Of a stretch of DNA of 42,229 bases, positions 8,046 through 17,658 are shown piece after piece (the first letter of the stretch is position 1; the number at the start of each line of letters is the position of its first letter). The position numbers and the translations under genes are program-made. This DNA is from Spirogloea muscicola (taxonomy: Eukaryota; Streptophyta; Zygnematophyceae; Spirogloeales; Spirogloeaceae), in contig WELB01000077.1 in the NCBI GenBank assembly GCA_009602725.1, positions 5,655-47,883 on the forward strand, read 5' to 3'. Under the pieces are notes generated by a model, which saw only the letters and a program-made list of their open reading frames with translations, did not search any database and was not told the origin of the DNA.

Positions 8046-11000
8046 TTGGGCTACCCGGGCCCCACCAGCAACACCCACCGCCCTACCCGCCGCATCCGCC
8101 GCCGCGCCTCGCGCCGCGTTTGCCGCCGCATTTGCCGCTGCCGCCGCCGCCACCGCCGTTGTTTCCACCGCCGCCGCCGCCGCGGCATTCGGCTGCGGCT
8201 CGCGGCGCTCTGCGGCCGCTGCTCCGGGCGGCGCCAGTGCCGGCCGGCGACNGGCCGCCGCCGCGGGCCCCTCCTCCTCGGCGCTGCTCTGCTCCTGCTG
8301 TGCCTGGCCGGCGGCGCCGCCGGCGCGCGCTCGCTGCCGCCGGTCGCCTACCCCCGCATGGCCACGCTCTTCTCCGTCGAGTGCAAGCCCTACTTCGACT
8401 GGCAGAGCATCGGCCTGGTGCACAGCTACAGGTAACTCCTCGCTAAGTCAGTGGTAAGACTCCTCCGTGCCAAGGAGGAGATGCGGGCTCGAATCGCTCC
8501 GGTTGCAGCTGCGGTGGCCTGGCACGTCACTGCTGCAACTCAGATCCACTGTCGTGCTCCTCCTACCGTTCCGCGCCGTCACTCCGGCTTGCTCGAACAA
8601 CTGTTAGATTGGCCCCTCGTTGTCTCTCTGGATCTGCGTCTCCCTCGCGGGGTGGCCACAATGCCGCCTTCCCAAGCCTTAGCTGCTACCCTTAGCTGCT
8701 ACGTTATGCACTTTGGTGAGTACATATAGAGAATTTAATTTGTATATGATACGGAGAAGTTGATGTGCATGCATCACAGATAGTAAAGGTTGATGGCCTC
8801 TGGCACACTGTCTTGGCAGGAAGGCGAAGCAGCCGGGGCCGATCACGCGCCTCCTCAGCTGCACTCCGGAGCAGCTCGAGACGTATCAGAACCTCAACAT
8901 CACGCCAACGATGATCGTCCCCTCCTACACGCACCACCCTGTGTCTGGCGACTGGTGCGCCATTGACGCTTGCCCATGATCAGCCTTTGGCAGACAGTCG
9001 CCAAGTAGCTGTCAATTTCAAGCTGTGAATGACGTGTTTGCCTTGCACCATTGTTATCCTGCCATCAGGTTAGCCTGTTTGCACAGAAGCTACTGCATGT
9101 CAACAGGCTGGCCTAGCCCGACAGCGTCCATGCCTCCCTCAGGTCGTACTAGCGTTCTTCTTGAGCTGATGACACGTCGCTCCCTTGTGTCTTTTGCGGT
9201 CTCGCAGGTACCCTGCCATCAACAAGCCTGTAGGCGTGCTGCACTGGGTGCTGCACAGCCCACAGGCGCAGGAGGTGGACTGGGTTGTCATCCTTGACGC
9301 CGACCAGATCATGCGCGGCCCTATTGACCCCTGGGAGCTCAAGGCGAAGAAGGGCCAGCCAGTCGCCGCTTACTATGGGTACAGCGCACCATCCCCTGAG
9401 CCTGCCGACATCTTCGTCAGGAGACTGCAGCAAACATCTTGTTGCCAGTAACTGAGGCTTTGGCGCACGTGCCAGTGACGTTCCCACCCACTTGGCTTGG
9501 CAATTGAAATGGCATAAACTGCATTCTGTTGGCTGCTGGCGGCTCTTATGCCTTTCTCAAACTATTGCTGCAGTGCAGGTACTTAATCGGGTGCGATAAT
9601 ATCCTGGCGCAGCTGCACACCAAGCACCCGCACTTGTGCGACAAGGTTGGTGGCTTCATCGTGATGCACATCGAGGACCTCCGCAAGTTTGCGCCGCTGT
9701 GGTTGTCCAAGACGGAGGAGGTCAGGGCGGACAAGGCCCACTATTGGACCAACATCACAGGCGACATCTATGGCCAGGGCTGGATCTCCGAGATGTACGG
9801 CTACTCCTTCGGCGCTGCCGAAGTGAGATGCACGTCCCTCTACTCCACTCCCAGCTGGGCTCTCTTGGACCTCTGCAACAAGGCAGACTGCATGATGTTG
9901 CAAGGTCATGGATATGCACGACAAAGGGTCCAGAGATACTGTCATCAGGCCACTAGGAGAACAACAGAAGTCTGGAGCTCTGACTAGTGACCCTGTAGTT
10001 GTTGCACCTGTTTGCCTTGGCCCGTCGGCTGTGTCGCGGCACGCTTCCTTCAGTGTGCTGTCGCCCTCAACCCAGATAATTGCATGATCGAGCCTCTGAC
10101 TGCTGCATGCTGTGGTATCCTCAACTCCTTTCCCCCCTCCTCGACTCTGGGCAGTTGGAGCTTCGGCACCAGATCAACAATTGGCTGATGCTGTACCCGG
10201 GCTACGAGCCAGCCCCCGACCAGGACGTGCGTTTGCTGCACTACGGCCTTCCCTTTGGCGTGGACTCGTGGCGTTTTGGCAAGTCAGAGCACCACAATGA
10301 TGCAATTGTGAACGACTGCAACAGGCTTTTTCCAACACCACCTTTCCCTGAAGACGTGAGTGCGACGTTTAGCTGCGAGTCCTGGCCACACTCTCCTGCC
10401 CTTTCAGAGGCACTTGGCCCCAGGATCAGATAACAAGATCAGCGTGCATGCATGCTTGCAGTTGTGCACCTCAGGCTGCTGGAGGAAACTCGCTGTCTTG
10501 TCTGGCTGACGAACGTTCACTTTGTATTGTTTCATCACGACGGCATCGCCAGTGGCAACCGCTGACCCTTGTGCCAGGTGGGCTGCTGCGACTCTCCAGG
10601 TGGCAGACACGGAGCCAACAAAGCGGCTGGCGGCACTGTACAGCATCGAGACAGTGAACACAATCAACGAGGGGCTGGTCATCCATCATGCGACGCACGG
10701 CTGCCCAGAACCTGAGCCCAGCCGTTACCTCTCCTTCCTTAAGTGCGTGCTCGGATTAGTCTGGCCCTGCCATGTTCTGCTGCCATAGCTGTTGCGCTGT
10801 GTCCAGGAGGCCCTGGCGAGGCTGCTCATGGTGGTAAGTCCTGCCTTGAGTGCAGGGCCAACATCGTGAAAGGCCTTGGCAACGGGGCTCTGGAGGGCCA
10901 GTACCCCCCGAACCCGGTTGCGGAACTCACAACGTCAGCACGGGGGCGGCTGCTGGTGTGGTGGTGGTGGGTATTGCGCGGGCGGCAGCCGCCGCCTCCA

Positions 11001-13856
11001 TCGAGGGAGGAGGAGGAGGCTGAGGCCGACGTGGCGGAGGGAGGAGTGGAGGTGGAGGAGCAGGCGGCTGAGGTCGACGCTGCTGTGCCGCCACCGCTGC
11101 ACAAGCCCGGGCCGCCGAGCGTGGCGGACCTTTGGAATCCGCTGCAGGCGCCGGGGCGGCCCAAGATGGCGACCATCTTCTCGGTGGAGTGCAACACGTA
11201 CTTTGACTGGCAGGCCCTCGGGCTGTTCTACAGCTTCGCGCGGAGCGGGCAGCCGGGGCCCATCACTCGCCTTCTCTCGTGTACAGACGAGGACCTGGAG
11301 AGCTATCGAGGCATGGACATGGGGCCGACGCTGGCAGTGCCGTCGTGGAGCCGGCACCCAATCACCGGCGAGTGGTGAGTCTCGCAACCATTGCCTGCTA
11401 AACTGCTGCGTCTCTTTGCTGAATCAGTCTGGAGTGCCACGGCCTACAGTAGACGCCTTTGGAGTATACCAAGAACATTCCTAGAGCGAAGTATCTGTAG
11501 CTAGTGATTTAATACTTAATATTATATAGTACAACCAAAATATTTTCTAGGGTTTAGGTTATACATAATTATGCTAATATGTATAAGAGGATAAGGTCAG
11601 AAATGCAGTGGAGACCCTCTTAGCCGGGATGGTTAAGCTGCTGCAGAGGACCAAAGTTAGGGAGTTACCATTAGTTGACAAAGACGCGGCTGGTGTGTGG
11701 CAGGTACCCTGCGATCAACAAGCCAGTGGGAGTGAATCACTGGCTCAAGCACTCAGAGCAGGCGAATGAGGTGGAGTGGGTACTCATCCTGGACGCTGAC
11801 ATGATCCTGCGATCACCGATCTTGCCGTGGGAGCTTGACGCTGAGAAGGGGCGGCCTGTCTCTGCACCGTATGAGTAAGTTTCGGTTTCCATATCATGCT
11901 GCTTGGGCGAAGTTTTGAACTGGGTTGCACTAGTATAGAGAGCTGCATAGTGTAATGTAAAAGTGCCATGTAAAGAGCGCCATGTAATCGGTTAGCACAC
12001 CTCTTGAGTATACCTCTTGTGATTGTTCTCAACAGTCGACACAAGTGCCGGATCTCTTTTGTAAGCGAGGTCTCTGATGGTCATACTATATACTCCTGTT
12101 AGAAAGCGTGCAGCCTGCTTATTTGGAGGCAGGATCTGGTCCTCAATTCTGAATATCTGAGATCACTCTTTGCATGCCGTGCAGTTACTTGATTGGTTGC
12201 GACAACATCCTGGGGCAGCTCCACATGAAGAACCCCCTCCTTTGTGACAAGGTGGGCGGCTACATTGTCATGCACATAGATGACCTGCGTACATTTGCAC
12301 CGCTCTGGCTGAGCAAGACTGAGGAGGTCCGGGCTGACAAGGCCCACTATGCAACGAACATCACGGGCGACATTTATGGGGAGGGCTGGATCTCGGAAAT
12401 GTATGGGTACTCGTTCGCAGCTTCAGATGTGAGTTTTGCCTACACTAGACCATGCGGAAGTCTCTTGAGACGATGAATGCCAAACCCGTTGTTGCCAGCT
12501 GCAGGAGCAGCCGAACTCTCTTGGGCGCTTGCCTGAGGATGTCTCCTGGAAGATCAGATGCAATGAAGATATGGGTTTTACAATCTGCATTTACTGTTTC
12601 TCACGTGCAGCTGGAGCTGCGGCACACGAGGAACAACGACATTATGCTGTACCCAGGTTATCAGCCCCTGAAGGATGTGGAGCCAGCTCTGCTTCACTAT
12701 GGGCTGGAATTCATGGCCGGGGACTGGGAATTTGACAAATCCAAATGGCACAATCAGGACATGGCATTCGACTGCACGTTGCTATTTCCGGAGCCCGCCG
12801 ACCCCGCAACAATCACCAATGAGGATGAGCTTGAGCGTCGGAAGATGCTGATCAACATTGAGACAGTGCAGACGCTTAATTACGCTCTCAAGGACTACCA
12901 TGCCAAGAAGGGGTGCCGGCCTGGTGATGAGAAAGTCATGGATAAGCCAGATCAAGCAGCCGCGGATGAGGGCTGGGATGCTGCACAGGAGGCTGGCGAG
13001 CAGGAGGGGGAGGGGGGAGAGGAAGGAGCGGGGGCAGAGAGGGAGGAGGCAACGATGGTGCACGATGAGGCAGGTGACAAGGTGGAGGAGGGTGGCGGCA
13101 AGGACATGGGAGGGGAGGAGGATGGAGGTGGGGAGGCGACAAGCAAGACCGAGGAAGGCGGCGGAGGCGGTGGCGGCCAATTTGTCGCGGCCGAGGACAG
13201 GACCAACTTGGACGTGGGCGGCGACAGCGGCGACGATGGCGGTAACGGTGCCGAGGCCGAGCAGCGGCAGGACGACGAAGCCGGCGGCGCCGAGAGCCGC
13301 AAGCTCATCGATGTCTCAGGCGACGGGCACCTTGGTGATGAGCTCAGGGGCATGCTGCAGAAGCCCCCAGTGTACTCCGTGCTAGGGCTGGCCATCCCAG
13401 AGGACAGCTGGCTGATGGAGGTGCTGGCAGAGCACCCACGGTGGTGGATGGTCGGGCCCTGGGTCATCATCGTTGCTACGTTTGTTATACTCAGTAAGCG
13501 CCGTTTCCCACTCACCGCCCTCAATGACTGTATGTTTGACAGTGGTGAGCATGTTTTGGGTTCAAACGAAGCACTTGTCAGGATGTGCTGTTGATGTTGA
13601 CTGTGCAAGTGAGGTTGTCATTCTCGAGCTTATGGTGCAGCTCTATAACAATCTGCATGCTTGCTTCTGGCATATGGCAGTGCTGAGGAGCCTCTGCAAG
13701 AAGGGGGGCAAGTCCAAGAGCCGCAAGGGCAGCGTCCGGCGGTCCGCCGCCGCCAGGGGCCAGGCTACAGCTGCTGTGCCCAAGCTGGCGGCCGGTAACG
13801 GTGTCCCCCAGTGGGCCGTGTCTGACAAGCACCCCGGCAAGGACTGGACCGCCTGA
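8046..13856 (+). CDS. SGT1: Peptidyl serine alpha-galactosyltransferase, two GT domains
   Basis: Secretory-pathway enzyme expected to add alpha-galactose to serines of hydroxyproline-rich cell-wall proteins (plant/Chlamydomonas SGT family, Arabidopsis At3g01720 type). Exons: 8046-8431, 8820-8954, 9208-9378, 9579-9822, 10155-10355, 10600-10742, 10856-11374, 11704-11874, 12185-12428, 12611-13493, 13681-13856; all phases agree (about 1,090 aa). A hydrophobic signal segment (LLLGAALLLLCLAGG, about 8,276-8,320) precedes domain 1 (MATLFSVECKPYFDW; LDADQI DxD motif; SEMYGYSFGAAE). Domain 2 repeats it (MATIFSVECNTYFDW; LDADMI; SEMYGYSFAASD). An acidic Gly/Glu-rich linker leads to one C-terminal membrane helix (WVIIVATFVIL) and a basic tail. 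The plant proteins have the same tandem plan. The start is uncertain: the only in-frame ATG is 8046, giving an odd Arg-rich lead, and an undetermined base at 8,252 could hide a frame change. Confidence 0.88.
8093..8190 (+). repeat. CCG/GCC trinucleotide-rich tract
   Basis: The stretch is dominated by cgc/ccg triplets in the putative first exon. It encodes poly-Arg, poly-Pro or poly-Ala according to frame, which is why the true N-terminus cannot be set from sequence alone. The undetermined base lies just after it (8,252). Confidence 0.6.
8434..8506 (+). pseudogene. tRNA-Gly(GCC)-like sequence in intron 1
   Basis: Within the first intron of the galactosyltransferase lies a D-arm-like AGTC/AGTGGTAA/GACT (8,446-8,461). 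An anticodon-arm-like CCTCC/GTGCCAA/GGAGG (8,462-8,478) follows, with T33 and anticodon GCC, then a T-loop CTCGAAT (8,488-8,494). The T stem pairs at only about three of five positions and I cannot find a matching acceptor stem. It is therefore a tRNA pseudogene or the head of a tRNA-derived SINE, not a working tRNA. Confidence 0.5.
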
Positions 13857-14400
13857 GTGCTCCGTCAAGTCCTTCTCTTACTTAACTCAACCCCCCACCC
13901 CATCTCCCCCTCCTCCCTCAATTGTTCGCTAGAATCTTGGACCCCTCCCCTTTCTCCAATGCCTTCTATCTGGAGCTGGAGGTCCTCGTCACTTCATACG
14001 TGGCTCCGTTTGCGGGCAACGGTTGCTGCTGCAGTTGCATCGAGCTTCTTGATGGATTCCTTTGGTGGAGTTGGCTCCTTCGGAGCCGACTGGACATTAG
14101 GTAATTATACTGACCAGTTCCGAGGGGTTCTCGTTCACCACATGAGTACAAGTTGATGTCGGCATATGAATGTCGGGCGCCGTCGCTAAAGCAGGGTTGA
14201 GCATCTTGTGTGTCTTGCGCACTTTGATTGGGCACCCGTGACTTGGCACGAGCCAAAAGGATATGGTAGCAGAGCCTTCTCAGACTCCTGGGTCCTGTGC
14301 GGTTCTGGGTAACTGAGTATGGTCAGGGAGCATGAGAGGTCAATGGGGCTTTTTGCTACTGACACACTCTGGTCTAAGTACAGGCAGCTCCTGACCTTGG
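13857..14400. other. 3' flank of galactosyltransferase gene
   Basis: This is presumed 3' UTR and intergenic DNA. I found no convincing gene and no TGTAA signal close to the stop. Short frames here show no family resemblance. Confidence 0.4.
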
Positions 14401-14497
14401 CCACACCGGCCCTCCATCTCTAAATACACACTCCAATCTCCTTCACTTCCCTGCCAGCTAGGTCAATGAGCAGTACTAAAGATGAAGTGAGTGTTTC

Positions 14498-14548
14498 CAG
14501 AGGGGGCGGGGGCTGTGACTGGCCAGCCCAGAAAGACCGAACAAGGTC
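14498..14548 (-). repeat. Hairpin tail repeat, type A, inverted
   Basis: agagggggcgggggctgtgactggccagccc followed by agaaagaccgaacaaggt is the minus-strand type A module. Confidence 0.5.
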
Positions 14549-14667
14549 CAGAGGGCCGAAAGGCGCCACAGATTCACACAGCTAAGCAAGAGACTACAGC
14601 GAACGGGAGCTTAGAAATTCCGAGCAGCAGCCGCTGACTCAAAGAGAGGATGACAGTTTCTCCTAGC

Positions 14668-14895
14668 AGAAGAAAAGCGCGCGGTGCGCATGAAATTAAG
14701 AGGGAGGCCAATTCTAGCCTTACAAATGTCCTGTTAACTTGGTAATGAGCTGGCTAGGGGGGACACCGATAGCAGAGCGCAATGCTTGTCATCGGCCGGC
14801 CCAAAGAAAGGGAATGAACAATGTTCGAAGGAAATTTCGTGTATTTGAAACAATCGAAGGCCAATATGGCCAAGTGCAAAGGCAAGCACATCTAA
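14668..14895 (-). repeat. Inverted retroelement tail pieces
   Basis: The stretch contains part of the 115-bp tail block (gcgcatgaaattaagagggaggccaatt, 14,690-14,717), a hairpin unit (14,780-14,826) and the family A 3' tail (tttcgtgtatttgaaacaa ... aagcacatct, 14,825-14,895), all in minus orientation. Together they look like the remains of one or more truncated insertions. Confidence 0.5.
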
Positions 14896-14934
14896 TGACG
14901 TAGCAGCCAACATCTAGCAGCTTCGAAGGGGCCA

Positions 14935-15107
14935 TGGCTGGCGCAAGTGTATCGCATGTGCTTGGCCGTCTCGCTGCAGAGGTCCATGGCCCGTGCGCTG
15001 CACCTTCGTGCCGGGAGAGCCCTCGCTGCTGCCTCGGGCTCTGTCCAGGGGACCCACTTCCAGGACCCTAGCCTCTCTGATTTGCGGCTGCTTAGCAGGG
15101 GTTACTG
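14935..15107 (+). pseudogene. Family B retroelement C-terminus
   Basis: The frame AQVYRMCLAVSLQRSMARA, LHLRAGRALAAASGSVQG, THFQDPSLSDLRLLSRGY ends at a TGA after the tyrosine. It matches the copies at 1.6-1.75 kb and 39.84-40.0 kb closely. The upstream nuclease domain is missing. Confidence 0.6.
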
Positions 15108-15119
15108 AGTAATTTGTAG

Positions 15120-15310
15120 CTGCTTTCTTTCTTTGTGTGCTTTGGTTTCTTAGCGGAATGGGATAGGGGCTGGACAAGCCAGCCCAAAAAAGAATGAACA
15201 AAGAACGAGAAGGGGGCCAGAGGAAGCCAGAGGAAGCGCTAAGAAAAGAAGAAAGTGCTCGCCCATTGAGAATAGGGGCTGGAACAACCAGCCCGAAAAT
15301 GAATGAACAG
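15120..15310 (-). repeat. Two hairpin tail repeats, type B, inverted
   Basis: Units near 15,163-15,200 (ggggctggacaagccagccc, then aaaaaagaatgaacaaag) and 15,251-15,307 (agtgctcgcccattgagaat, then ggggctggaacaaccagccc). The first keeps a full seven-pair stem. Confidence 0.55.
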
Positions 15311-15367
15311 AGTACGAGAAGGGGGCCAGGGGAAGCGCTAAGTAACAGAAACAAAGCTGCTACGAGA

Positions 15368-15470
15368 CACTCAGTAACCCCTGCTAAGCAGCCGCAGATC
15401 AGAGATGCTGGGCTCCTGGAAGTGGGTCCCCTGGCCAGAGCCAGAGGCAGCAGCGAGGGCTCTGCCGGCA
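15368..15470 (-). pseudogene. Family B retroelement C-terminus, inverted
   Basis: On the minus strand the codons read AGRALAAASGSGQGTHFQEP then SISDLRLLSRGY and TGA. It is about 260 bp from a + strand copy of the same end, so the two lie tail-to-tail. Confidence 0.55.
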
Positions 15471-15615
15471 GAAAAGCGCTACAGCGCGAAAAGAATGAAA
15501 AGCGCTACAGCGCACAGTGACTCCAAAGTGGCCACTCGATAGTGGCTGCTCGATATCCCCTACTGAGCAAGCCGCAGACTGCTCCAGCTTCAGGCTTCCC
15601 ACTGCTCATTCTTTT

Positions 15616-15666
15616 TTGGGCTGGCTGTTCCAGACCCTATCCTCAATGGGCGAGCTCTTTCTTCTT
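15616..15666 (+). repeat. Hairpin tail repeat, type B
   Basis: gggctggctgttccagaccc then tatcctcaatgggcgagctctttcttctt. It lies about 260 bp upstream of the APC11 start codon. Confidence 0.55.
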
Positions 15667-15747
15667 CCCACTGGGCTCAACTGTCGGGCGACATTAGGCC
15701 TGGTCCAGCCCCAGCAGGGCTGCCACTGTGTTGCGGCGCCAGGGAGG

Positions 15748-15800
15748 CGACGGCAACCGGCGGCGGCGTCGGCGGCGGCGGCGGTGGCGGCGACGGCGGA
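15748..15800 (+). repeat. GGC-rich tract upstream of APC11
   Basis: Runs of ggcggc triplets lie 130-180 bp before the APC11 ATG, in the likely promoter or 5' UTR. Similar tracts lie near other gene starts in this window. Confidence 0.5.
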
Positions 15801-15929
15801 GGCTCAACTCCGGATTCCGGCCTGGGCTGTCAGACCGACGCCGGCGGTGGTGAAGCCGTCGCAGAAGCGGCGCCCCCGGCTGGCGAAGCGGCCTCCGCCG
15901 ATGAGCTTCTGAAGGGCCGCGCTGCGGTC

Positions 15930-16979
15930 ATGAAGGTCAAGATCCTGAGGTGCGGCGCCAAGCCCTCGCCGCCGCCGCTGCCGCGCCACGTCCGGTCGCC
16001 CATGACTTGCCAACGGCCTCCGGCTTTCGGACGTTGTCAGTTCCTTTTGGGCTGGCTGTCAACGGCCTCGCCGCCTTTGAGAGAGCCACTGTCTCCGGCG
16101 AGCTCCCAGCTGCTGCGAGAACGCAGGGCCCTCTCGGCGACCCTTGTGTTTTCCGGCTGGCTTTTACAGCACGCTCTTTGGTATCAGCAGCCGCATTCAT
16201 TGCCATTTTCCTCCCGCCTGCCGCGCAGCTGGCATGCAGTGGCGGCGTGGACGTGGGGCGCGGCGGACGACGCCTGCGGCATCTGCCGCATGGCCTTCGA
16301 CGCCACGTGCCCCGACTGCCACATGCCCGGCGACGACTGCCCACTCAGTCAGTCACCACTGAGCCCTACACCCACAACCCATAATTGACAACCCTTAGCC
16401 CTTCGCCTGCAACCACAAAACTTGATCTCTGACTCCTACCTTGCCCAGCCCTGATCTTGACTCTCGAGTATCAAAACACAACCCCTGCTCGTTGCCTCGC
16501 ATGTGAGGCCATGCCTTTGGCACTGTCCCGACGCACTCAGCTTACAGACTGCGAGGGCCCGTGGGCCCCTCGCCGGCACAGCCTCTGTCGCCTCCTTGCT
16601 TCCTTGTGTTTCGTTTGCTCCACTGGCCTTGCGTGCTCGCCTCACATTCAGCTCTGAGGCTCGGGCTGTTAGCATTTTCGAGGTTCTACATTCTTGAGCT
16701 CAGTCCCTACTTATCAGTCCTAACTTAATCCTGCTTGTGCCTTGAGCCCCACGTCTGAAGTATAGTCCAAAGAGCGAGCTTATCTGCAAGTTTGTCAAGC
16801 TCTGGGCTGAATACAAGGAAAGCTGTGCTGACCGCTCTTTACCCTTCTTTTTGGGTGTGGCAGTCTGGGGAGCATGCAACCATGCATTTCATCTTCACTG
16901 CATTCTCAAGTGGGTCAACTCGCAGAGCCCGCGGCCCCACTGCCCCATGTGCCGCAGAGAGTGGAGCTTCCGAGGATGA
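15930..16979 (+). CDS. APC11: Anaphase-promoting complex subunit 11 (RING-H2)
   Basis: Catalytic RING subunit of the APC/C ubiquitin ligase, which with APC2 brings the E2 to cyclins and securin. Exons 15930-15949, 16229-16347 and 16864-16979 join in phase to 84 aa, the same length as human APC11. Residues start MKVKIL, then WHAVAAWTWG, then DDACGICRMAFDATCPDC with PGDDCPL, then WGACNHAFHLHCILKWV, and HCPMCRREWSF before the stop. All zinc ligands of the RING-H2 and the extra APC11 cysteines are visible. The first exon is only 20 bases. Intron 1 contains a retroelement-tail-like piece near 16,040-16,095. The gene stands alone, convergent with the P450 downstream. No TGTAA is seen near the stop. 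Confidence 0.95.
16040..16095 (+). repeat. Hairpin tail-like repeat inside APC11 intron 1
   Basis: cttttgggctggctgtcaacggcc followed by tcgccgcctttgagagagccact resembles a type A tail unit with an eroded stem. It lies fully within the 279-bp intron. Confidence 0.4.
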
Positions 16980-17658
16980 TGGTCACAAGGAATTTTCCCT
17001 CGTGATCGAAGACCTGTGCTGCTTTTGCAATAGATTCAGGCAGACATGGCTCCTTTTGAATGTACATACAAGTTCTTGTTGTGGAGCGTCCACTTCTTCA
17101 CCTATTCAACCTGCATTGCCGCATCCAGATGTGAAATGACTGCTTCATGTTTGATGCAATTCTTTCTGCTTGCAACTCAGAGCTACTGCCCACCTTAAGC
17201 CTCCAGATTGTGGAGTGTCTCAACTTCAATAGTTGTCACCAGATAGGTGGAGTTACCAATACTGCTTCAGTCGACTAGTGCTTAGTCCATTTTGTGGAGC
17301 AACGAGAGTGTAGGCTATGCCCTACCTAAAGCTGACATTACTGAGCACTGAAGCTTACCAGTGCCTCATGTGTCAAAACAATGAGACCACTGGCTACAGC
17401 AGCAGGCCAGCGGGCCTCGTCATGCTCGCTACCAGATGGACTTGCGAGTGCATCTAAAATGAATGAAAAGTGGGTCTAATTGACCAGTCCCATCTTATCT
17501 TTGCTCTCCAAAGTGCTTGCCCTATGAACAGCATGCACCGTGCTCGCAGCTACACCCTCAATGGTGATTGACAAGCTTCCTACTCAGGTCTACTGACCTG
17601 TCTGGAGTTGAAGCAGACCGGAGCCCACAGCTTTCTGGTCTGACTCACTGGCTGCCAG
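16980..17658. other. Region between convergent APC11 and P450 genes
   Basis: It should hold both 3' UTRs. I see no further gene and no repeat of the window's families. Confidence 0.4.

Noticed and set aside
8434-8506. Functional tRNA-Gly gene
   Set aside because: No acceptor-stem pairing and a broken T stem.
10807-10833. A 27-bp micro-exon in SGT
   Set aside because: It would require a 22-bp intron; direct joining of 10742 to 10856 keeps the phase with a 113-bp intron.
12782-13608. Long minus-strand Ser/Pro-rich frames opposite the SGT linker
   Set aside because: They mirror the acidic Gly/Glu codons of the plus-strand gene, whose phases and domains are consistent.
7989-13856. Two separate adjacent galactosyltransferase genes
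   Set aside because: There is no second signal peptide, no stop after domain 1, the phases join across the linker, and plant SGT proteins have the same tandem plan with one C-terminal membrane helix.
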